A stretch of DNA of 64,000 nucleotides from Pseudomonas alkylphenolica (GTDB lineage: Bacteria > Pseudomonadota > Gammaproteobacteria > Pseudomonadales > Pseudomonadaceae): the NCBI RefSeq assembly GCF_004025535.1, contig NZ_QJRG01000048.1, forward strand, positions 312,933-376,932, given 5' to 3'. A program made the position numbers and the translations under genes. Positions 27,559-35,084 of the stretch are shown one piece after another. Every line of letters starts with the position of its first letter. Positions within the stretch are counted from its first letter, which is position 1. The notes below the pieces were generated by a model, which was given only the letters and a program-made list of their open reading frames with translations, did not search any database and was not told the DNA's origin.

Positions 27559-28479
27559 TCAAGCGAACTGTTTGATCAGCTGATCGCGCTGGGCATCGCT
27601 CAGCAACGGCCCGCTACCAGCCTTGAGTTGGTCGAGCTGGCGGTCGGGCCGGCTGGTGGCCGGGATCACCGCCGTAACCGCCGGATGACTGATGGCGAAC
27701 TTGAGGAACAATTGCGCCCAGCTGCCGATACCCGCTTCACCCGCCCAGGCCGGCAGGGCCTGGCCCTTGACCCTGGCAAACAACCTGCCGTCATCAAAGG
27801 CGCGATTGATCAGCACGGCCACGCCCTTGTCCTGGGCCAACGGCAGGACGGTTCGCGCCGCAGCAGGCGAATTGACCGAGTAGTGAATCTGAATGAAATC
27901 CAGTGCCTCGTTGCGCAGGATGCGCTCCAGTTCATCCAGGCCGCTGTCGACATAATGAGTCACGCCGACATAGCGGGTCAGGCCCTGGGCCTTGAGCTCG
28001 CGGGCGTAGGGCAACTGACGCTGCCAGTCGCGCAGGTTGTGGATCTGCAGCAGGTCGACCTTGTCGGTGCGCAGGCTGCGCAAGGTGCCAGCCCATTGCG
28101 CTTCGGCAGCGGCGCGGCTGTCGGCGGCAATCTTGGTCGCCAGGAAGGTGCTGGCGCGCCATCCACCCTCTTCCAGCAACCGGCCAAGAATGGCGTCAGC
28201 GCCGCCATAGTTGGGCGAGGTATCGATCACTTGACCGCCGCCGTCGAAAAACACCTTGAGGACCTGCTTGAGCTGCTGGTACTGCGCAGAATCCGCTTCG
28301 ACTTCAAAGCTGCCCGAAGTGCCAGCGCCAACCACCGTCACTGACTCACCACTAGCGGGAATCTTGCGTTTCAACAGGTTACTGCTGTTCTGGGCAAATG
28401 CCGTGCCCGGCAGGTTAAGGCAACCCAGTCCGGCAACCAGGGTGGCACTGGCAGCGAGAAAGCTGCGACGGGTAGGCAT
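27559..28479 (-). CDS. Tat-exported aldo/keto reductase
   Basis: A 306-residue oxidoreductase. The ATG at 28479 follows GGAGGAG; the longer in-frame start at 28605 is unlikely. The N-terminus is a Tat signal (MPTRRSFLAASATLVAGLGC). The aldo/keto reductase TIM barrel follows, with the catalytic tetrad regions VIDTSPNYGG (Asp, Tyr), LATKIAA (Lys) and LLQIHNLRDW (His). NADPH-dependent members are normally cytosolic, so export with a folded cofactor via Tat is noteworthy. Its 3' end is 6 bases from the MFS transporter gene, suggesting joint transcription. The substrate is unknown. Confidence 0.87.
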   Translation of the reverse strand: MPTRRSFLAASATLVAGLGCLNLPGTAFAQNSSNLLKRKIPASGESVTVVGAGTSGSFEVEADSAQYQQLKQVLKVFFDGGGQVIDTSPNYGGADAILGRLLEEGGWRASTFLATKIAADSRAAAEAQWAGTLRSLRTDKVDLLQIHNLRDWQRQLPYARELKAQGLTRYVGVTHYVDSGLDELERILRNEALDFIQIHYSVNSPAAARTVLPLAQDKGVAVLINRAFDDGRLFARVKGQALPAWAGEAGIGSWAQLFLKFAISHPAVTAVIPATSRPDRQLDQLKAGSGPLLSDAQRDQLIKQFA

Positions 28480-28684
28480 GGCGGTACTCCTCCGAAAGTG
28501 AGTGGGCCAAAGAAAAAGATTAGCCCTGGTACCTTGTGACCGCTCCAGCAATCGTATCGGCATGTGTAATGACCGCAAAGAGTACATTTGTACTCCAACC
28601 ATCACACACTACGGAAAAATCCGTGAACTTGCCCAAGCGCCGTCTATATTGAGCTTGTCCCCGCCCGCAGTTAGAGCGCGCCCT

Positions 28685-29284
28685 ATGCTGGATACCGACC
28701 AGTTGATCATTTGCGAACATTGCGACTGCGTGTATCACAAGGTCCCACTGAAAAAACACCAGAAAGCACTGTGCCAGCGCTGCGGCGCGGTACTGCAGCG
28801 TTATAACGGCATGACCCTGCAGCAACGCCTGGCCCTGAGCATCACCGCCGGGGTGCTGTGGCTGATGGCCAACTTCTACCCGGTGATGAGCATCAGCCTC
28901 AAGGGCCTGTCCAATAGCGCCACGCTCTGGGACTCGGTGCTGGCGCTGGCAGACGGCCCCATCACATTCATTGCCCTGGTAGCAGCCATTTCGATCATCA
29001 TCGCGCCGATGTTCCAGCTGGCGATTCTTATCTGGGTGCTGGGGTTTGCCCTGGCCAGCAAACGCTCACCGGGATTTATCACCTTCATGCGCTGGCTGGA
29101 GTCGCTGCGCCCCTGGAGCATGCTGGAAGTCTGCCTGCTGGGCGCCATGGTTGCGGTGTTCAAGCTGGCCGGCCTGCTCGATGTACTGCCGGGGATTGGT
29201 CTGTTCGCCCTGGCGATCCTGAGCCTGTTGATGATCCGTATTGCCGGGCGCGATATCCGCGAACTCTGGGATGCCTTGCCATGA
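28685..29284 (+). CDS. pqiA: Paraquat-inducible protein A, first copy (PqiA domain)
   Basis: A 199-residue inner-membrane protein. I place the start at ATG 28685 (MLDTDQLIICEHCDCVYHKV), since the protein then begins right at the PqiA domain; an upstream in-frame codon at 28502 would add a non-conserved leader. A zinc-ribbon-like pair, CEHC and CQRC, precedes four membrane helices with the PqiA motif LWLMANFYPVMSI. In E. coli, PqiA/LetA proteins partner with MCE proteins that carry lipids between membranes. E. coli PqiA has two such domains in one chain; here they are split into two genes that overlap by 4 bases. Confidence 0.87.
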   Translation: MLDTDQLIICEHCDCVYHKVPLKKHQKALCQRCGAVLQRYNGMTLQQRLALSITAGVLWLMANFYPVMSISLKGLSNSATLWDSVLALADGPITFIALVAAISIIIAPMFQLAILIWVLGFALASKRSPGFITFMRWLESLRPWSMLEVCLLGAMVAVFKLAGLLDVLPGIGLFALAILSLLMIRIAGRDIRELWDALP

Positions 29285-29925
29285 CCGACCTGGTAGAAGC
29301 GTCACAACTCAACCTGGTGCTCTGCCATACCTGTGGCAAAGCCTGCGACGCCACCCGGGCGCTGCACGAATGCGACCGCTGCGGCGCCCCGCTGCATGAG
29401 CGCAAGCCCAATTCGCTGGCCCGCACCTGGGCCTACCTGATCGCGGCCCTGGTGTTCTACATACCCGCCAACCTGCTGCCGGTGATGAACACCCAGATGC
29501 TTGGCGAAGGCGAAGACAGCACGATCATGAGCGGGGTGATCGAATTCGCTTCCCACGGCGCCTGGGATATCGCCGTGATCATCTTCATCGCCAGTATTGC
29601 CGTGCCCGCGACCAAGTTTGTCGCCTTGGGCCTGTTACTCGTGACGGTACAACGTGGCAGCACCTGGGCGCAGAAAGAGCGCTCAACGCTCTATCGTTTT
29701 GTCGAACTGATCGGCTACTGGTCGATGCTCGATGTGCTGGTGGTGGCGCTGGTCGCCGCGCTGGTCAAGTTTCAGGCTTTGGGCGATATCGAACCGCGCC
29801 CGGGCATTCTGTTTTTCGGTCTGGTGGTGGTGTTCACCATGCTCGCCGCGATGAGTTTTGATCCCCGAATGATCTGGGAAACCCGCCCACCCAAGGAGCA
29901 CACGGATGAAGTCAGCAGTCACTGA
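29281..29925 (+). CDS. pqiA: Paraquat-inducible protein A, second copy (PqiA domain)
   Basis: A 214-residue inner-membrane protein, the second PqiA half. It has the N-terminal zinc-ribbon-like motifs CHTCGKAC and CDRCGAPLHE, then membrane helices with IPANLLPVMNTQMLG and IEFASHGAWDIAVIIFIASI. It overlaps the first PqiA gene by 4 bases (ATGA) and the MCE gene by 20 bases, so the three are translated in a coupled way. Together the two halves correspond to the double-domain PqiA/LetA of enterobacteria. Confidence 0.9.
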   Translation: MTDLVEASQLNLVLCHTCGKACDATRALHECDRCGAPLHERKPNSLARTWAYLIAALVFYIPANLLPVMNTQMLGEGEDSTIMSGVIEFASHGAWDIAVIIFIASIAVPATKFVALGLLLVTVQRGSTWAQKERSTLYRFVELIGYWSMLDVLVVALVAALVKFQALGDIEPRPGILFFGLVVVFTMLAAMSFDPRMIWETRPPKEHTDEVSSH

Positions 29926-31558
29926 GGAGCCGCCAGTGCCAGCGCCGAAAACGGTTAAAACCCGGCGTTTCAGCATTTCGATGGTCTGGATCGTACCGAT
30001 CGTGGCCGTGCTTGTGGGCATATCGCTGGTCGTGCACAACTGGTTGCAGCAAGGCCCGACCATCCAGATCACCTTCAAGACCGGCCAGGGCCTGACTGCC
30101 AATAAAACCGAGGTCAAGTACCGCAACGTGGTCATTGGCCACGTGACCACGGTGGACCTGAGCCCGGACCAGAAAAGCGTGACCGCGACCGTGAAACTGT
30201 CCAAACAAGCAGAGAACTTTGCCGCCGAGGACTCCTCCTTCTGGGTGGTCAGTGCACGCATCGGTGCAGGCGGCATTTCCGGTATCGATACCCTGCTCTC
30301 CGGCGACTTCATTGGTGCCGACGCCGGTCAGTCGAAAAAGCGGGCGAAAGTGTTTACCGGGCTGGAGACGCCGCCACCCATCACCTATGGCGAACCCGGC
30401 CGGCGCTTCACCCTGCACACCACCGACCTGGGTTCGCTGGGGGTTGGTTCGTCAGTGTCCTATCGCAAGATTTCGGTCGGCCAGGTGGTGTCTTACCAGT
30501 TGGCAAAAGACGGCAAAAGTGTGGATATCGAAATCTTCGTCCACGCGCCCTACGATGCCTTCATCACCGACAACACACGCTTCTGGAATGCCAGCGGCGT
30601 CGACATCGAGGCCGGTGCCAACGGCTTTGCCGTGCGCACCGAGTCGTTGTCTTCACTGCTGGTAGGTGGCATTGCCTTCCGCGCCCCGCAGTACAACCCG
30701 AATGACCAGGCGGCCGCTGAAGACAAAGTGTTCGAGCTGTTCGATGACGAGCAATCTGCCCTCGCCCCGCCCAAAGGCCGGGCCCAGTACCTGGTGCTGC
30801 GCTTCGAACAAGCCCTGCGGGGCCTGAAAACGGGCGCACCGGTTGAGTTCCTCGGTGTAGAGATCGGCCAGGTGGTGTCGGTCAACCTGGACTTCGATGC
30901 AGCCACACGCAGCTTCCCGGTGAATGTCGGCATCGTCATTTACCCGCAACGCCTGGGCCAGGCACATACCAAAATGCTCAAGGAACTCAGGCACGATCCG
31001 GACGACGAGCGAAATGCCGCCGAACTGCTCGGGACCTTCATCGACCACGGCCTGCGCGCCCAGGCCCGCAGTGGCAACCTGCTCACCGGACAGTTGTACA
31101 TCGCCCTGGACTTCGATCCGAAAGCACCGAAAGTGGTCTTCGACCCCACCGCGCGGCCGATCACCATCCCGACCATTCCGGGCAGCCTCGAGCAGTTGCA
31201 GGAGCAGTTCCAGGCCATGGTCGAGAAGATCAACCGCTTGCCCATCGAGCGCATCGCCAACAACCTCGACGCCAACCTGGTGGAGTTGCACAGCAGCCTG
31301 AAACAGTTCAACAAAAACACCTTGCCTGGCGTACAGGGCACCCTGCTGGAGGTCAGCAAGACCCTGCAGAGCGCCAACTCGACCCTGGCCGACGATTCAC
31401 CGCAACGCGAACAGCTGACCCAGACCCTGGACGAACTTGGGCGCATGTCGCGTTCGCTGCGCGAGCTGGCTGACTACCTGGGCCGCAACCCTGAATCCCT
31501 GTTGCGTGGCAGGCCCAAGGATGCACCGGCCGACGCATTGAAACCTTCGCGCAATTGA
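29906..31558 (+). CDS. pqiB: MCE-family intermembrane lipid transport protein PqiB
   Basis: A 550-residue protein with one membrane anchor (about residues 24-44, SMVWIVPIVAVLVGISLVV) and a large periplasmic part. Three MCE domains are visible: GPTIQITFKTGQGLTANKTE with VKYRNVVIGHV, RFTLHTTDLGSLGVGSSVSY with RKISVGQVV, and YLVLRFEQALRGLKTGAPVE with FLGVEIGQVV. The C-terminal 130 residues are helical and likely coiled coil (LHSSLKQFNKNTLPGVQGTL). PqiB of E. coli forms a hexameric tube bridging inner and outer membranes to move phospholipids; the length and domain number fit. It overlaps the pqiC gene region by 4 bases counting that gene's longest frame. Confidence 0.93.
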   Translation: MKSAVTEEPPVPAPKTVKTRRFSISMVWIVPIVAVLVGISLVVHNWLQQGPTIQITFKTGQGLTANKTEVKYRNVVIGHVTTVDLSPDQKSVTATVKLSKQAENFAAEDSSFWVVSARIGAGGISGIDTLLSGDFIGADAGQSKKRAKVFTGLETPPPITYGEPGRRFTLHTTDLGSLGVGSSVSYRKISVGQVVSYQLAKDGKSVDIEIFVHAPYDAFITDNTRFWNASGVDIEAGANGFAVRTESLSSLLVGGIAFRAPQYNPNDQAAAEDKVFELFDDEQSALAPPKGRAQYLVLRFEQALRGLKTGAPVEFLGVEIGQVVSVNLDFDAATRSFPVNVGIVIYPQRLGQAHTKMLKELRHDPDDERNAAELLGTFIDHGLRAQARSGNLLTGQLYIALDFDPKAPKVVFDPTARPITIPTIPGSLEQLQEQFQAMVEKINRLPIERIANNLDANLVELHSSLKQFNKNTLPGVQGTLLEVSKTLQSANSTLADDSPQREQLTQTLDELGRMSRSLRELADYLGRNPESLLRGRPKDAPADALKPSRN

Positions 31559-31575
31559 CCGCAGGAGCACACACC

Positions 31576-32127
31576 ATGGCGCATGCCTCGAAATTCGCAC
31601 TGTTGGGCCTGGCGTTGCTGCTGGCGGCCTGCCGTAGCGACCCGATCCATTACCACACGCTGATCCCGCAGCAGCCCGCCCCTGCCAACGGTGTCGATAT
31701 CCAGCTCGAACAGGTCACTGTTCCACCGCAGGTTGACCGCGCCCAGGTGGTGGTGCGCCAGGGCAACAGCGGCCTGGCGATCCTGGAGACCGAATGGTGG
31801 GGGGCAACCCTGGCCGACGAGTTGCAGAACGCGTTGAGCAACCAGTTCACCGGCACCAGCAAACACGCGCGCCTGGGCCTGCGCGTGGATGTGCAGCGCT
31901 TTGACTCGGTGCCGGGGCAATACGCCCTGCTCGATGCCCGCTGGCGCCTGCGTGGCAGCAACGGCAGCGACGCGACCCTGCTGACTTGCCAGAGCGTGAT
32001 CCAGACACCGGCCGGGGCATCGGTCGATGAGCTGGTCCTGGCGCACCAGCAAAACCTCAAGCGCTTCACCGATCAGGTTGCCCAGGCCGCTCGTAGCGGT
32101 GCCAGCACCTGCCCGGCCACGCGTTGA
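31576..32127 (+). CDS. pqiC: PqiC-type outer membrane lipoprotein
   Basis: A 183-residue lipoprotein (ABC-type transport auxiliary lipoprotein / DUF330 family). The ATG at 31576 follows CAGGAGC. The signal (MAHASKFALLGLALLLAAC) ends in the lipobox LLAAC. The mature part has the family features YHTLIPQQP, VDIQLEQVTVPPQVDRAQVV and ETEWWGATLADELQNALSNQ. PqiC anchors the PqiB tube at the outer membrane. It is the last pqi gene; an AI-2E family permease gene begins 28 bases downstream. Confidence 0.9.
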   Translation: MAHASKFALLGLALLLAACRSDPIHYHTLIPQQPAPANGVDIQLEQVTVPPQVDRAQVVVRQGNSGLAILETEWWGATLADELQNALSNQFTGTSKHARLGLRVDVQRFDSVPGQYALLDARWRLRGSNGSDATLLTCQSVIQTPAGASVDELVLAHQQNLKRFTDQVAQAARSGASTCPATR

Positions 32128-32155
32128 ACAACTCCAGGAACGAGGGCTCGTCGTC

Positions 32156-33247
32156 ATGAACGAACACAGACCCATTCAACTGGGTGGCACCCGCGAATTG
32201 CTCGATGTGCTGATCCGCGCCGGACTCATTGCGGTGCTGGTGATGTTCTGCTTTGAGGTCTTTCGGCCCTTTCTCAGCCTGATGCTCTGGGCAGTGATCC
32301 TGGCAATCACCCTGTACCCGTTGAACCAGCGCCTGGGTGGCTGGCTCGGTGGCCGCCCGGGACTGGCTGCGGTAATCCTGGTGTTGCTGGGCCTGGCGTG
32401 CCTGATCGGACCGTTGAGCCTGCTCGGTGCCTCGGTGGCCGACTCGGTCAAGCTGGGGATTCATACCTTCGAGAACCAGGCGATCGAGATTCCACCACCG
32501 CCGGCCGCCGTACAGGACTGGCCACTGATCGGCGGCCCGTTGTATGGCATCTGGTCACACGCCAGTACCGACCTGAGCTGGGCATTTTCCCAGGTTGCAC
32601 CGCACTTGCAGGGGGTCAGCAAAACCTTGCTGACTCAGCTGGCGGGCATTGGTACCGGCATTCTGGTGTTTATCCTGGCGTTGATTATCGGCGGGCTCAT
32701 CATGGCCAAGGGCGAGATCGGCCATCGCACGGGCGTGGCCATTGCCTCGCGCATTTCCGGCCCCGAGCGCGGTCCGCAACTGGCGGAGCTGTGCACCGCG
32801 ACCATCCGTGCCGTGGCCCAGGGCGTGGTCGGCATCGCCTTCATCCAGATGCTGCTGGTGGGCATTGGCCTGGTGGTCATGGGAGTGCCCGGCGCCGGCA
32901 TTCTCGCCCTGCTGGTATTGCTGCTGGGGATCACCCAACTGCCCATATTGCTGCTGACATTGCCAGTGGTGATCTATGTGTTTGCCACGGACGGTGTAAG
33001 TGCGAGCACGATTATTTTCGCCGTCTGGACGATGCTGGCCGGGCTTTCGGACAACGTGCTCAAGCCGTTGCTGCTTGGCCGTGGCGTGTCGGTGCCGATG
33101 CCGGTGATTTTGATAGGTGCCTTGGGCGGCATGTTGACCAACGGCATCATCGGCCTGTTCATCGGGCCGGTGCTGCTGGCTGTGGGCTATAAACTGTTCA
33201 TGTCCTGGGTTGCACAACCACTGGCAGACGACAAAACGCCGCGATAA
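32156..33247 (+). CDS. AI-2E transporter family (PerM-like) permease
   Basis: A 363-residue integral membrane protein with about eight helices. The ATG at 32156 (MNEHRPIQLGG) was chosen because the region upstream lies in pqiC and because hydrophobic sequence begins just afterwards. Family segments are FRPFLSLMLWAVILAITLYP near the N-terminus, and GVPGAGILALLVLLLGITQL and LIGALGGMLTNGIIGLFIGP near the C-terminus. Members are annotated as autoinducer-2 exporters (TqsA) or PerM permeases; the real substrate is usually unknown. It follows pqiC by 28 bases and ends just before a good hairpin, so it may be the last gene of the pqi transcription unit. Confidence 0.87.
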   Translation: MNEHRPIQLGGTRELLDVLIRAGLIAVLVMFCFEVFRPFLSLMLWAVILAITLYPLNQRLGGWLGGRPGLAAVILVLLGLACLIGPLSLLGASVADSVKLGIHTFENQAIEIPPPPAAVQDWPLIGGPLYGIWSHASTDLSWAFSQVAPHLQGVSKTLLTQLAGIGTGILVFILALIIGGLIMAKGEIGHRTGVAIASRISGPERGPQLAELCTATIRAVAQGVVGIAFIQMLLVGIGLVVMGVPGAGILALLVLLLGITQLPILLLTLPVVIYVFATDGVSASTIIFAVWTMLAGLSDNVLKPLLLGRGVSVPMPVILIGALGGMLTNGIIGLFIGPVLLAVGYKLFMSWVAQPLADDKTPR

Positions 33248-33260
33248 TCGCGGCGTCTGT
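33237..33260 (+). terminator. Intrinsic terminator after the AI-2E permease gene
   Basis: CGCCGCGA / TCGCGGCG form a perfect 8-bp stem with a 3-base loop (TAA) that overlaps the stop codon region, followed by TCTGTTT. It is a moderate intrinsic terminator for the plus-strand pqi-permease unit. Confidence 0.65.
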
Positions 33261-33276
33261 TTGCAACTACAGCTAG

Positions 33277-33290
33277 CCCGGCACGCCGGG
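33277..33290 (-). terminator. Hairpin downstream of nfuA
   Basis: CCCGGC-AC-GCCGGG lies 8 bases beyond the nfuA stop on the minus strand. The loop is very small and no T-tract follows, so it is a weak terminator or processing signal. Confidence 0.4.
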
Positions 33291-33297
33291 TTAGACG

Positions 33298-33882
33298 TTA
33301 GTAGTAGGCGTTCTCTTTCTGACTGTGGTCAGTCACATCACGTACGCCCTTGAGCTCCGGAATGCGCTCGAGCAAGGTCCGCTCGATGCCTTCTTTCAAG
33401 GTGACGTCAGCCTGGCCGCAGCCCTGGCAACCACCGCCGAACTGCAGTACGGCAATACCGTCTTCAACCACTTCGATCAGGCTCACCTGACCGCCGTGGC
33501 TGGCCAGCCCCGGGTTGATCTCGGTTTGCAGGTAGTAGTTGATACGCTCGTTGATCGGGCTGTCTTCATTGACCATCGGCACCTTGGCGTTCGGTGCCTT
33601 GATGGTCAGCTGGCCGCCCATGCGGTCAGTGGCGTAGTCAACCACCGCATCCTCAAGGAACGGTACGCTGACCGCGTCGAGGTAGGCGGTAAAGCTGGCC
33701 AGCCCTACGGCGGTGTCTTCCGGCTTCTCTTCGCCTGGCTTGCAGTAGGCAATGCAAGTCTCGGCGTAGGTGGTGCCCGGTTGGGTAATGAAAATGCGAA
33801 TGCCAATACCCGGGGTGTTCTGCTTGGACAGCAGATCAGCCAGGTAATCATGCGCGGCGTCGGTAATAGTTATGGCGCTCAT
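33298..33882 (-). CDS. nfuA: Fe-S cluster biogenesis protein NfuA
   Basis: A 194-residue cytoplasmic iron-sulfur carrier. The N-terminal half is a degenerate A-type (HesB/IscA-like) domain (ITITDAAHDYLADLL) and the C-terminal half is an Nfu domain with the cluster-binding GGGCQGCGQ (Cys152, Cys155). NfuA delivers 4Fe-4S clusters to targets such as aconitase and LipA and is important under oxidative stress. Length matches Pseudomonas and E. coli NfuA (about 191-194). A GAGGAAC ribosome-binding site precedes the ATG. Confidence 0.97.
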   Translation of the reverse strand: MSAITITDAAHDYLADLLSKQNTPGIGIRIFITQPGTTYAETCIAYCKPGEEKPEDTAVGLASFTAYLDAVSVPFLEDAVVDYATDRMGGQLTIKAPNAKVPMVNEDSPINERINYYLQTEINPGLASHGGQVSLIEVVEDGIAVLQFGGGCQGCGQADVTLKEGIERTLLERIPELKGVRDVTDHSQKENAYY

Positions 33883-33939
33883 GGAAGTTCCTCACAGACT
33901 TGCCGGCAGTTTACGCCAACCTGGCCGCCGAACAAAGTC

Positions 33940-34974
33940 CTAGTAATTCTGTCGGGAAAGAGGAACGACTACCGGCGTGCTTGCCGGCGCTGACAACCAG
34001 CCACTCAAGCGGCGGTACAGCCGTTTTTCCAGCAACAGGTAGCTGACCCAGGATAATGCCGCAATCAACGGAATGCAGCCGGCAAACACCGCGTACGGGC
34101 TCAGGTGAAAGCGCTCGCTGGCGAACCAGCCGCCATACAGCACCAATACATGCACCAGGTACACCGAATACGAGCAGTCCCCCAGCGCCTTGAGCACACG
34201 GTTGCCGCTGAAATAGCGCTCCAGCGACACACAGGCCAGCACAATCAGCGCACTGGGAACGCCCCAGTGCAGCAAGCGCCGGGAAGCATCCAGGTAAAGG
34301 ATCGCCAGTGCAGCCGTCACCAGCATCGCAACGGGCAGCCACAGGCCCTGAGCGACCCAGCCACGGCGATAGAGCACGCCAATGCCGATGCCAAGGAGAA
34401 ATTCGTAGACGATGTTGTTGCGATAGAAGTGATCAAGCAAGCCGGCGCGGGTAAACACCTCGCTGACGATCAGCAACAAACCGGTCACCACCAACACCTG
34501 ACGTTGCTGGCGTACCAGGAACACCAGGGAAAACAGCAGGTAGAAAAACATCTCGTAGTTCAGGGTCCAGCCGACATTGAGTGTCGGATACTGCCCATAA
34601 CCACCGGGATTTTCGGCCGGGATGAACAGCAGCGACAGCAGAAAATGTTCCAGCTCGATCGCCTGGTGCGGCATCCACTGGCGGGCCGTCAGCAGCAACA
34701 ACCCCATCAGCGCGGTGTAGAACCAATAGGCGGGAACGATGCGCAAGGCGCGGTTGAGCAGAAAACGGCGCGGAGCAATGTCCTTGTCGCGGGTCGACAG
34801 GTAGATCACCAGCCCGCTGATGACAAAGAACACATCAACCCCCACTGCCCCCCGTTCAACGAGAAAACGGCCGACCGGGCCACTGGCGTGAAAATCGAAG
34901 AAAATCTGCATGAAGTGGTGACAAACTACCACCCAGGCGGCCAGCGCCCGTAGTGCCTGAAGCGAATACAACAT
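33940..34974 (-). CDS. Acyltransferase 3 family membrane protein (OafA/YrhL-like)
   Basis: A 344-residue polytopic membrane protein with about ten helices. It begins with the family pattern LQALRALAAWVVVCHHFMQI, where the His pair is the proposed catalytic site. It also has GAVGVDVFFVISGLVIYL, RFLLNRALRIVPAYWFYTAL and LNVGWTLNYEMFFYL, and it ends near LSWVSYLLLEKRLYR. Such proteins O-acetylate or succinylate exopolysaccharide, O-antigen or other glycans at the inner membrane. There are no neighbouring glycan biosynthesis genes, so the acceptor is unknown. It is a stand-alone gene between cti and nfuA, all on the minus strand. Confidence 0.9.
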   Translation of the reverse strand: MLYSLQALRALAAWVVVCHHFMQIFFDFHASGPVGRFLVERGAVGVDVFFVISGLVIYLSTRDKDIAPRRFLLNRALRIVPAYWFYTALMGLLLLTARQWMPHQAIELEHFLLSLLFIPAENPGGYGQYPTLNVGWTLNYEMFFYLLFSLVFLVRQQRQVLVVTGLLLIVSEVFTRAGLLDHFYRNNIVYEFLLGIGIGVLYRRGWVAQGLWLPVAMLVTAALAILYLDASRRLLHWGVPSALIVLACVSLERYFSGNRVLKALGDCSYSVYLVHVLVLYGGWFASERFHLSPYAVFAGCIPLIAALSWVSYLLLEKRLYRRLSGWLSAPASTPVVVPLSRQNY

Positions 34975-35047
34975 CCGGATACCTGCTGTTCAATCCCACT
35001 CAAGCCCCGGCCGGAACCGGGGCCGCTCGTGGATCGGACCGCAGGAT

Positions 35048-35076
35048 GCCGGGAAAGGTCAGATGACCTTCCCGGC
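35048..35076 (-). terminator. Hairpin downstream of cti
   Basis: GCCGGGAAAGGTCA and TGACCTTCCCGGC pair over 13 bp with one bulged A, 8 bases beyond the cti stop. A second GC-rich hairpin (GCCCCGG / CCGGGGC, about 35004-35023) follows on the same strand. No long T-tract is present, but the pair is a good candidate for stopping cti transcription. Confidence 0.6.
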
Positions 35077-35084
35077 GGTCGTGG

